DNA from: Pseudomonas sp. CFII64 | GTDB taxonomy: Bacteria; Pseudomonadota; Gammaproteobacteria; Pseudomonadales; Pseudomonadaceae | Reading direction: 5' to 3' | DNA length: 64,000 nt | Assembly (NCBI RefSeq): GCF_000416235.1 | Contig: NZ_ATLO01000042.1 | Location: 62,001-126,000, forward strand | Part shown: piece after piece, positions 35,306-45,804 of the stretch | How positions within the stretch are numbered: position 1 is the first letter of the stretch | Layout: each line of letters begins with the position of its first letter | Program-made: the position numbers and the translations under genes | Notes under the pieces: generated by a model | The model's database searches: none | Told to the model about the DNA's origin: nothing | What the model saw: only the letters and a program-made list of their open reading frames with translations

Positions 35306-36115
35306 GTGTTAGAATCTGGTGCCCCGTGCCTGACCTTCAGTGGAGCGCCAGAGCCCGAATCACCAGAATGGCCGAATGGTGCGCCAATGTTTCTAAGCCT
35401 TGAAGTACGCAGCTACGAGCGGGAAAACCCTCTCCACCACCATGACCATGCTCAATTGGTATTGCCGATTCGTGGCCGAATGGAGATTGACGTAGGTGGT
35501 CGCGGGGGCTGCATTGATCAGTCATTGGCAGCGCTTGTGACACCGGGCTCGGTGCACTCGCAGCACACTGACGTCGATAGCCGTTTTCTGGTTTTGGACT
35601 GTACGCCGACGACGCTGGAAACACTCCAGATCGGGCGTCTTGCTCAGAAAATATATGTGCCTATTCCCCCAGCGACACGTCGGCTTATCGAGTTCGCTGA
35701 GCTCATAGGCAACGCGCAACTCTCCATCGCGGCCTCACAGCTGGGCCCTCTGCTTTTGTCATCCCTTGGCTCGGACACCTCGTGTTTTTCAGAGCCCATG
35801 GAGCAGTTGCTCGCCCGTCTTCGGGCGAATCCTGGCGCGAACTGGAGCAACGAAGTCATGGCTCAAGTAGCAAACATGAGCATGAGTCAACTGCACCAGC
35901 GATTCCGGCAATTGTTCGAGATGAGTCCTCAAGCCTGGTTAACCGATCTACGCATACAAGAAGCCCAACGATGGTTGCGTGGAACCTCATTACCCATAGC
36001 TGAGATTGCCTTGCGTGCAGGTTTTTCCGACCAGGCATCGCTGACCCGTGCCATGCAACGCGTGAGCGCCACGACCCCGGCGGTTTATCGTAAAGCGCAA
36101 AAACAGTCTGGGTAA
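35306..36115 (+). CDS. AraC-family regulator with cupin domain
   Basis: This 269-residue protein has an N-terminal cupin (NPLHHHDHAQLVLPIRGRME, with the His cluster) and a C-terminal AraC double helix-turn-helix (VANMSMSQLHQRFRQLFEM, then IALRAGFSDQASLTRAMQR). GTG 35306 is used; ATG 35387 is an alternative, and neither has a clear ribosome site. It probably controls the flanking MFS or DMT transporters (inference). Confidence 0.85.
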   Translation: MLESGAPCLTFSGAPEPESPEWPNGAPMFLSLEVRSYERENPLHHHDHAQLVLPIRGRMEIDVGGRGGCIDQSLAALVTPGSVHSQHTDVDSRFLVLDCTPTTLETLQIGRLAQKIYVPIPPATRRLIEFAELIGNAQLSIAASQLGPLLLSSLGSDTSCFSEPMEQLLARLRANPGANWSNEVMAQVANMSMSQLHQRFRQLFEMSPQAWLTDLRIQEAQRWLRGTSLPIAEIALRAGFSDQASLTRAMQRVSATTPAVYRKAQKQSG

Positions 36116-36193
36116 AAAATCCCACAGTTACCGACAATACTCCCCGTTTCAGCTGCTCCAGACTTCATCCTTTATGCGTTGGAGCGCTGGTAA

Positions 36194-37138
36194 ATGTTTG
36201 CTGATCGAACACTGCTGAAGGGCATCCTCTACGGGGTTTGCGCGGGGCTGTGCTGGGGAGTGATTTTCCTCGGCCCGCAGCTGACGCCGGGGTTGAGTGG
36301 CCTGCAATTCGCAGTCCTGAGATTCCTTTGCTACGGCGCGATTTCGGCGGCCCTGCTTATGCCGCGCTGGCGGCGCGTTTGCGCCAATCTCACCATCGCC
36401 GACTGGAAGTCACTTTTCTGGCTCAGCCTGATTGGGAATCTCATCTACTACGCGCTGGTGGGTACCGGTGTGCAACTGGTTGGCATTGCCACAACATCCC
36501 TGATTGTCGGACTCATTCCCGTGCTCGTGACTTTGGCAGGTCGCAATGACGCAAACGCCGTTTCGTTGCGCAAGCTTGTCCCCTCGCTGTGCTGCGCCGT
36601 AGGTGGAGTCCTGCTTATAAGCTGGCATGCGCTAATCAATGGCGACCGGCCCGATACATTTGCAAGCATCGCCGGGATTCTATGCGCGACGGGCGCATTG
36701 GTGACCTGGAGTTGGTTCGCGGTGAGCAATGCTCGGCGGTTGGTTCAGGTCGCCAGCGTTTCCTCCCATGACTGGGCATTGCTGACAGGGGTCATGACTG
36801 GGGCTCAGTCACTGCTTTTGGCAGCGCCTGTCCTGGGTTTTCAGGCCGAAACGCATGGCAACTCCGACTGGCTGCATTTTTTCCTGGTGGCGGGTGGCGT
36901 GGCCCTTTTATCTTCGGTTGTGGGAGGCGCGTGCTGGAACCAGGCGAGCCGACTTTTGCCGTTGGCACTTAGTGGTCAAGTGCTCGTGATTGAGACATTG
37001 GCGGCGCTTGTTTTTGGGTTCGTATGGGAGCATCGGCTACCCGACGGGTATGAGTTGGTGGCCATAGCACTGCTGCTTATCGGTGTCGTCTGGTGCCTGA
37101 ATTGTCATCGTGCTCAGTTCCATTCCCCAGCTGCTTAG
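36194..37138 (+). CDS. DMT-superfamily permease, EamA type
   Basis: This 314-residue protein has about ten membrane helices in two EamA repeats, beginning GILYGVCAGLCWGVIFLGPQ. It is more distant from the EamA protein at 9701 than from YtfF-like transporters. The substrate is unknown. It lies 78 bp after the AraC gene on the same strand, so the two may share control. Confidence 0.88.
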   Translation: MFADRTLLKGILYGVCAGLCWGVIFLGPQLTPGLSGLQFAVLRFLCYGAISAALLMPRWRRVCANLTIADWKSLFWLSLIGNLIYYALVGTGVQLVGIATTSLIVGLIPVLVTLAGRNDANAVSLRKLVPSLCCAVGGVLLISWHALINGDRPDTFASIAGILCATGALVTWSWFAVSNARRLVQVASVSSHDWALLTGVMTGAQSLLLAAPVLGFQAETHGNSDWLHFFLVAGGVALLSSVVGGACWNQASRLLPLALSGQVLVIETLAALVFGFVWEHRLPDGYELVAIALLLIGVVWCLNCHRAQFHSPAA

Positions 37139-37333
37139 CGCGTACATCTAACAGCCGATCATGTTGAACAATCCGGTTTCCCCAAACTGCTTGTGAGAAG
37201 GCAGCCGACCGCTTGCGGGAGGACAAGCCCAAGCCGCCGCCCCGCTAAATTGCCCGCATACTGCTTCGCAATACCCTTTTCAACGTGCTGAATTTTTACG
37301 CCTTTTGACGATTGCAGATGGCGTTTTGCCCAT

Positions 37334-37350
37334 GTCATACTACGTCATAC
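37334..37350. repeat. Direct repeat upstream of the aminotransferase operon
   Basis: GTCATAC-TAC-GTCATAC is a perfect 7-bp direct repeat about 62-78 bp before the aminotransferase start. It may be a regulator site (GntR-type sites in Pseudomonas often contain GTATGAC). The rest of 37139-37411 shows nothing I can support. Confidence 0.3.
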
Positions 37351-37411
37351 AACTAGGACGACAGGATGTCTTGATGGCCCTGGCGCATGACTATAAGGAA
37401 GGCAGTTGTTC

Positions 37412-38614
<1,203 letters not shown>

Positions 38615-38666
38615 AGCTTTCGCTTTTCGTTGTGCCAAAGCTGCCATAACAACATCGGAGATCCCC

Positions 38667-39566
38667 ATGCTCGATCAAAAGAAACAGCTGCTTGCCTTGG
38701 TTGTCGCCGTTTGCCTGGGTGCAAGCGCTGCACAGGCTGACGACCTGACCGGTACACTGAAAAAAATTAAAGAATTGGGCACCGTCACGCTTGGCTACCG
38801 CGATGCGTCGCTGCCCTTCTCGTATCTGAACGACGCCCAGCAGCCTATCGGCTACAGCATCGAGCTATGCCAGAAAATCGTCGACCAGATCAAGGTCAAG
38901 GTCGGTGAGCCGAATCTCAAAACCGAGTACGTATCGGTGGTTGCGGCCACCCGTACCCCGTTGCTGATCAACGGCACGATCGACATGGAGTGCGGCGTTA
39001 CCACCAACACCGTCGAGCGCCAGAAGCAGATCGGCTTTTTGCTGACCAGCTACATCGCCAGCGCCAAATACGCCGTCAAGAAAACCGCCGGCATTAACAG
39101 CGTGGCCGATCTGAAGGGCAAATCGGTTGTAGTGATCACCGGCGGCAGCGGCGAGTGGATCACCAAGAACCTTGACCGCGAGAAACAGCTGGACTTGAAA
39201 ATCCTCAACGCCAAGGACGGCGGCGAAGCCTTCCTGATGCTGGAAACCGGCCGCGCCGTGGCCTATATCAACGACGACGTGCAGTTGATGGCAACCATCG
39301 CCCAAAGCCGCAGTCCGGACGCCTACTCCTTGCTGCCTGAAGCGATGTCAGCCGAACCCTACGCCATCGGCATTCGCAAGAACGACCCGCAGTTCAAGAC
39401 CTTCGCCGATGATGTGCTGCGCACTCTGTACAGCACGGGTGTGATCGAGACCCAGTACCCTAAATGGTTCCAGCAGCCGATCCCGCCGAAAAACGCGACG
39501 ATCAACCTGCCGATGAGCGATGCATTGAAGCAGGCCATCGCCAACCCGAACGACACCGGCGTCTGA
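38667..39566 (+). CDS. gltI: ABC transporter substrate-binding protein, GltI-like
   Basis: This 299-residue periplasmic protein has a signal peptide (1-24, ending A-Q-A). An SBP_bac_3 domain follows, with GTVTLGYRDASLPFSYL at its start and INGTIDMECGVTTNT, a hallmark of glutamate/aspartate binders. CGGAG precedes the ATG; the long in-frame extension upstream would overlap the aminotransferase. Glutamate/aspartate specificity is likely by similarity but not proven. Confidence 0.9.
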   Translation: MLDQKKQLLALVVAVCLGASAAQADDLTGTLKKIKELGTVTLGYRDASLPFSYLNDAQQPIGYSIELCQKIVDQIKVKVGEPNLKTEYVSVVAATRTPLLINGTIDMECGVTTNTVERQKQIGFLLTSYIASAKYAVKKTAGINSVADLKGKSVVVITGGSGEWITKNLDREKQLDLKILNAKDGGEAFLMLETGRAVAYINDDVQLMATIAQSRSPDAYSLLPEAMSAEPYAIGIRKNDPQFKTFADDVLRTLYSTGVIETQYPKWFQQPIPPKNATINLPMSDALKQAIANPNDTGV

Positions 39567-39664
39567 CCCGCCACCTTCACGCCAGGCAGTGACGCGGCGC
39601 ACCTGCGCCGCGCCGTTGTGCGCCTGGCCGCATGCACTGCTTCTCCCTGAACGTTGGTGTTGGC

Positions 39665-40393
39665 ATGGATTACAACTGGAACTGGAGCGTGTTCTGGGAT
39701 TTTGCTCCCGGAGAGTCAGCTTCGTATTTGCAATGGTTGGTCACCGGCACCAGCTGGACCCTGGCGACCACTCTCGCCGCGTTCATCATGGCGTTTCTGA
39801 TCGGCGGCCTGGTCGGTACCCTGCGTACCAGTACGGTGCGCCCGCTGGTATGGCTGGGCAATCTGTACACCGAGGTATTTCGCAACATCCCCTTGCTGGT
39901 GCAGATGTTCATCTGCTTCTTCGTGGTACCTGAACTGCTGCCCGTTTCCTGGGGCGACTACCTCAAGCAAGACCTGCCCTACCCGTCTTTTTTCAGTGCC
40001 GTGGTGGCCCTGACCCTGTTCACCTCGGCCAAGCTTTCCGAGCTATTCAAGGCCGGCATCGAGTCGGTCGCCTATGGCCAGCGCGGCGCGGCCCTGGCCC
40101 TGGGCCTGCGGCCCACGCAGATGTACCTGAATGTGCTGCTGCCGCAGGCGATCCGCGTGGTGTTCCCGCCGTTGACTTCCGAGGCACTCAACACCCTGAA
40201 AAACTCTTCGGTAGCGCTGACCATTGGCCTGATGGAGTTGACCGCGCAGGCGCGCAACGTCAGCGAGTATTCATTCAATACCTTTGAAGCCTTTACAGCG
40301 GCGACGGTGATTTACGTGGCCATTTCGCTGCTGATGACGTTTGTCATGGGTCGTATCGAAAGCTCCCTGGCCGTTCGCGGCGCGACGAGGTAA
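39665..40393 (+). CDS. gltJ: ABC transporter permease, GltJ-like
   Basis: This 242-residue inner-membrane permease belongs to the HisM/GltJ type. It begins MDYNWNWSVFW, as GltJ proteins do. The EAA coupling loop appears as GQRGAALALGLRPTQMYLNVLLPQAI. ATG 39665 is preferred because the longer start at 39632 adds an atypical N-terminus. It is the first of two permeases. Confidence 0.9.
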   Translation: MDYNWNWSVFWDFAPGESASYLQWLVTGTSWTLATTLAAFIMAFLIGGLVGTLRTSTVRPLVWLGNLYTEVFRNIPLLVQMFICFFVVPELLPVSWGDYLKQDLPYPSFFSAVVALTLFTSAKLSELFKAGIESVAYGQRGAALALGLRPTQMYLNVLLPQAIRVVFPPLTSEALNTLKNSSVALTIGLMELTAQARNVSEYSFNTFEAFTAATVIYVAISLLMTFVMGRIESSLAVRGATR

Positions 40394-40396
40394 GTC

Positions 40397-41083
40397 ATGT
40401 TCGATCTAGACCCCAGTGTGATTGTGCGGGCAATGCCGGCGCTGTGGAACGGCCTGAAGTTCACCCTGTTGCTGACGCTTGTGGCGATGTCAGTGGGCAT
40501 CGTTGCCGGAACCCTGCTGGCATTGATGCGCTTGTCGGGCAACCGCGTGATGCGTGGCTTCGCCCTGGGCTACGTCACGGTCATGCGCAGTATTCCGCTG
40601 GTACTGGTGATCTTCTGGTTCTACTTTTTGATGCCGCTGCTGCTGCAGATGGCCTTCCACACCGAACGCCCGGTGCAGATAGGCCCGGTGGTCACCGCCT
40701 TCGTGACGTTCTGCATGTTTGAGGCTGCGTACTACAGCGAAATCATCCGCGGCGGTATCCAAAGTATTTCCGGCGGCCAGAAGCAGGCAGCCCAGGCCCT
40801 GGGCCTGCGCCCGGCGCAAGCGATGCTCTACGTAATACTGCCGCAAGCGCTGCGGCGCATGCTGCCGTTGCTGCTGACCCAAACCATCATCCTGTTTCAG
40901 GACACCTCGCTGGTATATGTGCTGTCGATCGCAGACTTTACCGGTGCGGCCAGCAAGTTCGCCCAGCGTGACGGACGCCTGGTGGAGTTGTACCTGTTCG
41001 TGGCATTGGTGTATTTGGTGATCTGCTACCTGCTGTCCCGGCTGAGTAAACGCCTGAAAAGAAGCACGGAGAGAACTGCATGA
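40397..41083 (+). CDS. gltK: ABC transporter permease, GltK-like
   Basis: This 228-residue permease has an EAA loop (GGQKQAAQALGLRPAQAMLY) and about five membrane helices. It starts 3 bp after gltJ and its stop overlaps the gltL start by 4 bp, indicating translational coupling. It pairs with GltJ to form the membrane channel. Confidence 0.9.
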   Translation: MFDLDPSVIVRAMPALWNGLKFTLLLTLVAMSVGIVAGTLLALMRLSGNRVMRGFALGYVTVMRSIPLVLVIFWFYFLMPLLLQMAFHTERPVQIGPVVTAFVTFCMFEAAYYSEIIRGGIQSISGGQKQAAQALGLRPAQAMLYVILPQALRRMLPLLLTQTIILFQDTSLVYVLSIADFTGAASKFAQRDGRLVELYLFVALVYLVICYLLSRLSKRLKRSTERTA

Positions 41084-41808
41084 TCCAGATGAAAAACCTG
41101 AGCAAATGGTACGGTGATTTCCAGGTCCTGAAAAACTGCACTACCCAGCTTTCACGCGGCGAGGTGGTGGTCGTGTGCGGGCCGTCCGGTTCGGGCAAAA
41201 GTACCCTGATCAAGTGCGTGAACGGGTTAGAGCCGGTGCAGGAAGGCGAGATCTTCATTGACGGCCAACCGGTCACCGGCCGCGGTGTCGACCTGCCGAA
41301 ACTCCGCGCGCGAGTGGGCATGGTCTTCCAGCACTTCGAGCTGTTCCCGCACCTGACTATCGTGGAGAACCTCAACCTGGCGCAAATCAAGGTGCTCAAG
41401 CGCGACCTCACCACCGCCACCAGCAAGGGCATGGCGCTCCTGGAGCGCGTGGGCCTTAAGGCACATGCGCACAAGTACCCTATTCAGCTGTCCGGTGGCC
41501 AACAGCAACGGGTCGCCATTGCCCGCGCCCTGGCCATGGACCCGATCGCGATGTTGTTCGATGAGCCCACCTCTGCACTGGACCCGGAAATGGTCAATGA
41601 AGTGCTGGATGTGATGGTAGAGCTGGCAGGCGAAGGCATGACCATGATGTGCGTCACCCACGAGATGGGCTTCGCCCGTAAAGTCGCCGACCGCGTTGTG
41701 TTCATGGACGGTGGCGAAATCATTGAAGACGTGAAATCCGAAGAATTCTTCGGCGCCCCACGCTCCGAACGGGCTCGCAGCTTCCTGTCCAAGATCCTGC
41801 AACACTGA
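41080..41808 (+). CDS. gltL: ABC transporter ATPase, GltL-like
   Basis: This 242-residue ATPase has Walker A GPSGSGKST, the signature LSGGQQQRVAIARAL, Walker B MLFDEPTSALD and the switch His in CVTHEMG. It drives uptake through the two Glt permeases. The gene overlaps gltK. Confidence 0.93.
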   Translation: MIQMKNLSKWYGDFQVLKNCTTQLSRGEVVVVCGPSGSGKSTLIKCVNGLEPVQEGEIFIDGQPVTGRGVDLPKLRARVGMVFQHFELFPHLTIVENLNLAQIKVLKRDLTTATSKGMALLERVGLKAHAHKYPIQLSGGQQQRVAIARALAMDPIAMLFDEPTSALDPEMVNEVLDVMVELAGEGMTMMCVTHEMGFARKVADRVVFMDGGEIIEDVKSEEFFGAPRSERARSFLSKILQH

Positions 41809-41930
41809 GTTCGACATCGGTCGGTTTACTGGGGAAGACTGTATGAGGTGTCTACCTTTGGTCAGTCAACGCGAGCAGACCGGCAACGCCAGAAGTCGGA
41901 TACCTCACACGTTCTGCTGAGGAGATGCCA

Positions 41931-42368
41931 ATGAAAAGCCTGATGACCCCGCTGGCCTTGCTGTTCGGCATCGCGGGCAGCCAAGTGATGGCCGACACTT
42001 TGGCCAACCCCTTGGACAGTGAGCGCTGGCACTCCCGGCCGTTGATCGTGGTAGCGCCCAACGCCAACGATGCAACCTGGCGTCAATTCCAGCAAGACCT
42101 GATGAAACCTGCCAACCGCGAGGCCTTCATCGAACGTGAAATGGTGCTGTATACCGTGATCGATGGCGTCGGCAAACGTAACGATCAAGCCTTGGACCCG
42201 CAGGCCACCTCAGCGCTACTGAAGACACTTGGCGTAAAACCTGATGGCCCGACCCGTCTGCTCCTGGTGGGTAAGGACGGCGGCACAAAAGTTGACCAAC
42301 ACGCGCCGCTGGACGCCCGCGCAATCTTCGCCATCATTGATAAAATGCCGATGCGGCAAAACCCCTAG
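41931..42368 (+). CDS. DUF4174 exported protein
   Basis: This 145-residue protein has a signal peptide (1-22, ending V-M-A) and a DUF4174 domain. That domain resembles a thioredoxin-like fold but has no CxxC here (LLLVGKDGGTKVDQ). The family has no known function. GAGGAG is placed correctly for ATG 41931, two codons after another ATG. It lies 122 bp after the ABC operon on the same strand. Confidence 0.8.
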   Translation: MKSLMTPLALLFGIAGSQVMADTLANPLDSERWHSRPLIVVAPNANDATWRQFQQDLMKPANREAFIEREMVLYTVIDGVGKRNDQALDPQATSALLKTLGVKPDGPTRLLLVGKDGGTKVDQHAPLDARAIFAIIDKMPMRQNP

Positions 42369-42450
42369 CCTGGCGCTCGCTCAATCTCTCGGAGAAGCCG
42401 GAATGGGGTATCTTGCCAAGCTGTGATCCGCTCAACACTCCAGGAATTCA

Positions 42451-43332
42451 ATGCTGAGTTCACTTGTAGCAAAGGGTCAGTCGGCCCGGACCGACCAATC
42501 AGAACCCATGGTGCCGTGGTGGAGCTTTACCAAGACAGTCCTGGCCGTGACCGCCCTGACACTGGTGCGTGATGGGCTGGTCGAATTGGATGCCCCGATT
42601 GCTGGCCAACCTTTCACGTTGCGCCAGTTACTGCGGCATGAAGCAGGCCTCGGCGATTACGGCGAATTGGCGGAGTATCACGCCGCAGTCGCTAACAACG
42701 AGTCGGCCTGGTCAGAAAGCGAGATGATGCTACGCCTTGATGGCGCTCGCCTGCGATACAGCCCCGGAACCGGTTGGCGCTACTCCAATGTGGGTTACTT
42801 GCTCATAGGGAGGCTTATTGAAAGACTGACTGATTTGACGCTCGAAGAGGCGGTGACGCAGCGCGCACTGACACCTTTAGGCGTGTCGAGCGTTTGCTTC
42901 GCTAAAACCCGAGCAGACTTACAACAGACCCACCTCGAAACTACATATGACCCCGCCTGGGTCTATCACGGTTTGCTGATCGGCCCGCTTTCGCAAGCGG
43001 CGCTTTTCCTGGATCGACTGTTCAGCGCGGACCTTCTCCCAAAGGATTTGCTGCGGGGAATGCAGACAATACGAACATTGGGTGGCCCGCTTCCCGGACG
43101 TCCATGGGTTACCCCTGGATATGGCCTTGGTGTGATGCAAGGCATGATTGAAGGCGGCTTGTCCTTGTGCGGACACACCGGCTGCGGGCCTGGCAGTGTC
43201 ATTGCGGTATACCGTGCCTGCGACGGCGACACATCGGCTTGTTGCGCGACTTTCGAGGCAGGCGCCAGTGAAGGCGCTGTCGAAGCCTTCGTCGTTCAAC
43301 AACTGCGACAGGCCTTGCAACAGGAGGCTTAG
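42451..43332 (+). CDS. Serine hydrolase, class C beta-lactamase/esterase-like
   Basis: This 293-residue protein has the three motifs of serine beta-lactamase-like hydrolases: Ser25-x-x-Lys28 (SFTK), Tyr111-Ser-Asn (YSN), and a late H-T-G (GHTGCGPG). The SxxK motif lies unusually close to the N-terminus and no signal peptide is seen, so it may be cytoplasmic or start further upstream in an unseen form. Activity as an esterase or peptidase is as likely as beta-lactam hydrolysis. Confidence 0.82.
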   Translation: MLSSLVAKGQSARTDQSEPMVPWWSFTKTVLAVTALTLVRDGLVELDAPIAGQPFTLRQLLRHEAGLGDYGELAEYHAAVANNESAWSESEMMLRLDGARLRYSPGTGWRYSNVGYLLIGRLIERLTDLTLEEAVTQRALTPLGVSSVCFAKTRADLQQTHLETTYDPAWVYHGLLIGPLSQAALFLDRLFSADLLPKDLLRGMQTIRTLGGPLPGRPWVTPGYGLGVMQGMIEGGLSLCGHTGCGPGSVIAVYRACDGDTSACCATFEAGASEGAVEAFVVQQLRQALQQEA

Positions 43333-43399
43333 GGCGCGTGAGTGCTTCCCGCACCCGCCTCCTGCCGGGTCAATCAAGGCCCGGCAATTCCTCCCTGAG

Positions 43400-44407
43400 T
43401 CATTGCACCGGCAGCTCGCGCAACTCTCCACCCTCTTGCTCCAGACGTGCCAGATACGCGGCGGCGTCCAGCAGTTGATAAGGAAAGTACAGGCCTGGGG
43501 AGGTTGGTGGATGACCGTCCAGCCCAAGCAGGCGCTCCAGGACCATTGCCACGCTGAGGCCGGTAAGCGGTGCCGCGCCTGCCGGGTGGACAACGGCGTG
43601 ACGTGTACGCAGCGGTTCGCCCTGCAAGTCCTCGCCAGCGAGCTCGATGATGATTTCCGTCGACATCGGCTTACCCTGGCGTCGAGCAGAGCTGATACCG
43701 GTGGCCAGGTTGAACTGGACATTGGGGGCCCCCGTCGCGGCCGCCAGACCGACGACGTCGATGGACGAGAAGCCCGAAGCTGCCATTTCCGTACCGTCCA
43801 CCGCGCGGAAGCTGACCCCGGAATCGTCGCCTTCGCGCCAGACATACACACCATCGCGCCGGGTCAGCGCGGCGGGCAGCATTCGATTCAGGTGTTCGAA
43901 ATCGGTGGCTACCGTTGGGCCTCCGGTGTCTTGCTCGTCGACCAGCGCGGTGATGCGGATGTCGTGTACCCGGCTGAATGCCTCGGCAACCTTCAGCGTC
44001 GACACTGTCGTTGCGCCTACCATCCATTCATAACCGAGGACGATGGGCGCGGCGTCAGGAGTGTGCATGTAGGTCGCGATTTCCGGAGCAATCTCGAAAA
44101 CACCAGAAGAAATACTGAGGTGCGGCACCCCGCGCTTTTGCGCGTAACGCAGTCCGGCAAGGGCGTGGTCCATGTAGAAGACCACCACACCGCTGACCGG
44201 GCGATCACCAAGGCCCAGGTCGTCTGCAGCGGGGTCAATCACGACGGCCTGCGCTTTACCGAGTTGTTCCGCGGCGCGCTGAGCCTTGGCAAGGTCGCGG
44301 CCGCCGATCAACAGCGGGACGTCGGGATGGGCAGCGCGCAGTGCCTGGGCAGTGTGGTGGCCAATGGCGCCAGAGCCGCCCATCAACAGGATAGGATTAA
44401 GTGACAT
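43400..44407 (-). CDS. Saccharopine-dehydrogenase-like NAD(P)-binding protein
   Basis: This 335-residue protein begins with a Rossmann loop (LLMGGSGAIGHHTAQAL) and GGRD at the end of beta 2, as in saccharopine-dehydrogenase-like oxidoreductases. The reaction is unknown. It is divergent from a TetR gene across a 111-bp region that holds two near-identical palindromes, so it is almost certainly the TetR's target. Confidence 0.82.
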   Translation of the reverse strand: MSLNPILLMGGSGAIGHHTAQALRAAHPDVPLLIGGRDLAKAQRAAEQLGKAQAVVIDPAADDLGLGDRPVSGVVVFYMDHALAGLRYAQKRGVPHLSISSGVFEIAPEIATYMHTPDAAPIVLGYEWMVGATTVSTLKVAEAFSRVHDIRITALVDEQDTGGPTVATDFEHLNRMLPAALTRRDGVYVWREGDDSGVSFRAVDGTEMAASGFSSIDVVGLAAATGAPNVQFNLATGISSARRQGKPMSTEIIIELAGEDLQGEPLRTRHAVVHPAGAAPLTGLSVAMVLERLLGLDGHPPTSPGLYFPYQLLDAAAYLARLEQEGGELRELPVQ

Positions 44408-44435
44408 TGTGTGTTCTCCTTGTTTACAGGGTTCA

Positions 44436-44452
44436 ACCTACTGTTGGTAGGT
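44436..44452. promoter_or_regulatory. TetR operator 1 of the divergent promoter
   Basis: ACCTAC-TGTTG-GTAGGT has perfect 6-bp arms. It lies 29 bp from the saccharopine-dehydrogenase-like start and repeats the site at 44478-44496. Confidence 0.7.
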
Positions 44453-44477
44453 ACACTAACACGAGCACCGCATCCTC

Positions 44478-44496
44478 AACCTACCATTGGTAGGTT
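44478..44496. promoter_or_regulatory. TetR operator 2 of the divergent promoter
   Basis: AACCTACCA-T-TGGTAGGTT is a perfect palindrome with 9-bp arms. It lies 22 bp upstream of the TetR start. Together with the first site it suggests autorepression and repression of the divergent gene. Confidence 0.75.
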
Positions 44497-44518
44497 TTAT
44501 TGTTCTGGAACCGATAAA

Positions 44519-45133
44519 GTGCAAAAAGACATTGAGAACGCCGTCACTCATTTACCCACGCGCCGGCTTTCGAAAGCGGATCGGCGGCGTCAGTTGCTGG
44601 ACACGGCATTACTGATCGTGCGGGAGGAAGACGCGGACCGGTTGACCCTGGGCCATTTGGCCGTCCGCGCAGGCGTGTCCAAACCGGTGGTCTACGATCA
44701 TTTCAGCACTCGATCGTGCCTGCTGATCGAGCTCTACAAATGGATTGATACCGAGCGGGTCCACGCTTTCCGTGACGCGATGTCCGGCACCACCCGGAGT
44801 CTGGAGGAAACTGCCCGGGTCTTGGCCAGCGCCTACATTCAGTGCGCAGCAGACAACACCGATGAATTCCATGCGGTAGGCGCGGCGCTGGCTGGCAGTA
44901 ACGAGAAGGCCGCGGTTTTTCAGGAGCTACTGGATAACTGCGTGCAGATGTTCGTGACCGTGCTCACCCCCCACACAGCCTTGTCAGCGGCCGAACTGGA
45001 GCGACGCTGTACCGGTCTGGTCGGCGCGGGTGAAGCGCTTTCGGGCGCGTTGGTACGCGGGAGGCATGGCCTGGATGAGGTGACAGGCGCTTTCGCGTCA
45101 CTGATCCGAGGCGCTTTACAGGGCGCTGACTAA
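44519..45133 (+). CDS. TetR-family transcriptional regulator
   Basis: This 204-residue protein has the TetR helix-turn-helix (LAVRAGVSKPVVYDHFSTR) and a TetR C-terminal ligand domain. GTG 44519 is preferred over an in-frame ATG at 44411, because the longer form would place both operators inside the coding region; GGAAC lies 8 bases upstream of the GTG. It controls itself and the divergent saccharopine-dehydrogenase-like gene (inference from the paired palindromes). Confidence 0.85.
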   Translation: MQKDIENAVTHLPTRRLSKADRRRQLLDTALLIVREEDADRLTLGHLAVRAGVSKPVVYDHFSTRSCLLIELYKWIDTERVHAFRDAMSGTTRSLEETARVLASAYIQCAADNTDEFHAVGAALAGSNEKAAVFQELLDNCVQMFVTVLTPHTALSAAELERRCTGLVGAGEALSGALVRGRHGLDEVTGAFASLIRGALQGAD

Positions 45134-45190
45134 GGCTGCCGTGCCAGCACGAGCAAGGCTTTGAAGCTTGTGCCTTAGATCGTGACGGCT

Positions 45191-45766
45191 TCAGGCATCG
45201 ACAGCCTTGAGCAGCGTCTTGCCTGTTGCCAACAGTTCTGCGACCAGCGTTGGATCGCTGACTGCCCGAGACAACCCCATCGCGCCCACCAGGGAACACA
45301 AGACCAGCAGTGCCTGAGCGCGCTTTTTCGCCGGTTGCTTGCTTTTCAACAGGCTGGCGAGAACCGCCAGTTCGCTTTCAACTTCTTCGGTAAAGAGGCC
45401 CCGGATAGAGTCGCCACTGCGAGCCACGTCGTTCACAAGTGCCGTAAGCGCGCACCCTGAACCCGGTTCATTCAAGTGCTGTTCACTCAGATAGCGCTCA
45501 ACGAAGTCGCCAAGCGACAGGGTTGAGCCCGGTGCAGTGTATTTCTCAAGCTTGGTCCTGCGCTGTTCGAACGCGCAGCCCAACGCTTCTTCCACGAGTT
45601 TCTCGCGGGAATCAAAGTGCTTGTAGAACCCTCCGCCAGTACGCCCGGCCTCCTTCATCAGATCGGCGACGCCGATGCCATTGAGGCCGACCTCACGGAA
45701 ACGCTCAGCGGCGAGATTGACGATCTGTTCATGAATGGCGGCTTTATCTGCCTGTGAACGCGACAT
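45191..45766 (-). CDS. TetR-family transcriptional regulator
   Basis: This 191-residue protein has a TetR helix-turn-helix (LMKEAGRTGGGFYKHFDSREK) and a C-terminal domain with CALTALVNDVARSG. GGAGGAACC precedes ATG 45766; an upstream in-frame start at 45805 would extend into the inverted repeat. It is divergent from an SDR gene, its likely target, and converges with the other TetR gene. Confidence 0.88.
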   Translation of the reverse strand: MSRSQADKAAIHEQIVNLAAERFREVGLNGIGVADLMKEAGRTGGGFYKHFDSREKLVEEALGCAFEQRRTKLEKYTAPGSTLSLGDFVERYLSEQHLNEPGSGCALTALVNDVARSGDSIRGLFTEEVESELAVLASLLKSKQPAKKRAQALLVLCSLVGAMGLSRAVSDPTLVAELLATGKTLLKAVDA

Positions 45767-45804
45767 GGGTTCCTCCAACGTAAGGCCTGATAAAGAAGAC
45801 GACA

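Noticed and set aside
42919..43854. 311-codon open frame on the minus strand
   Set aside because: It overlaps the beta-lactamase-like gene in antisense and the saccharopine-dehydrogenase-like gene in another frame, and shows no protein features.
43148..44404. 418-codon open frame on the plus strand
   Set aside because: It overlaps the beta-lactamase-like gene end and is antisense to the saccharopine-dehydrogenase-like gene, which has a clear Rossmann motif. No ribosome site or domain.
44411..44518. ATG-based longer form of the TetR regulator
   Set aside because: It would contain both operators and add a tail unlike TetR proteins.
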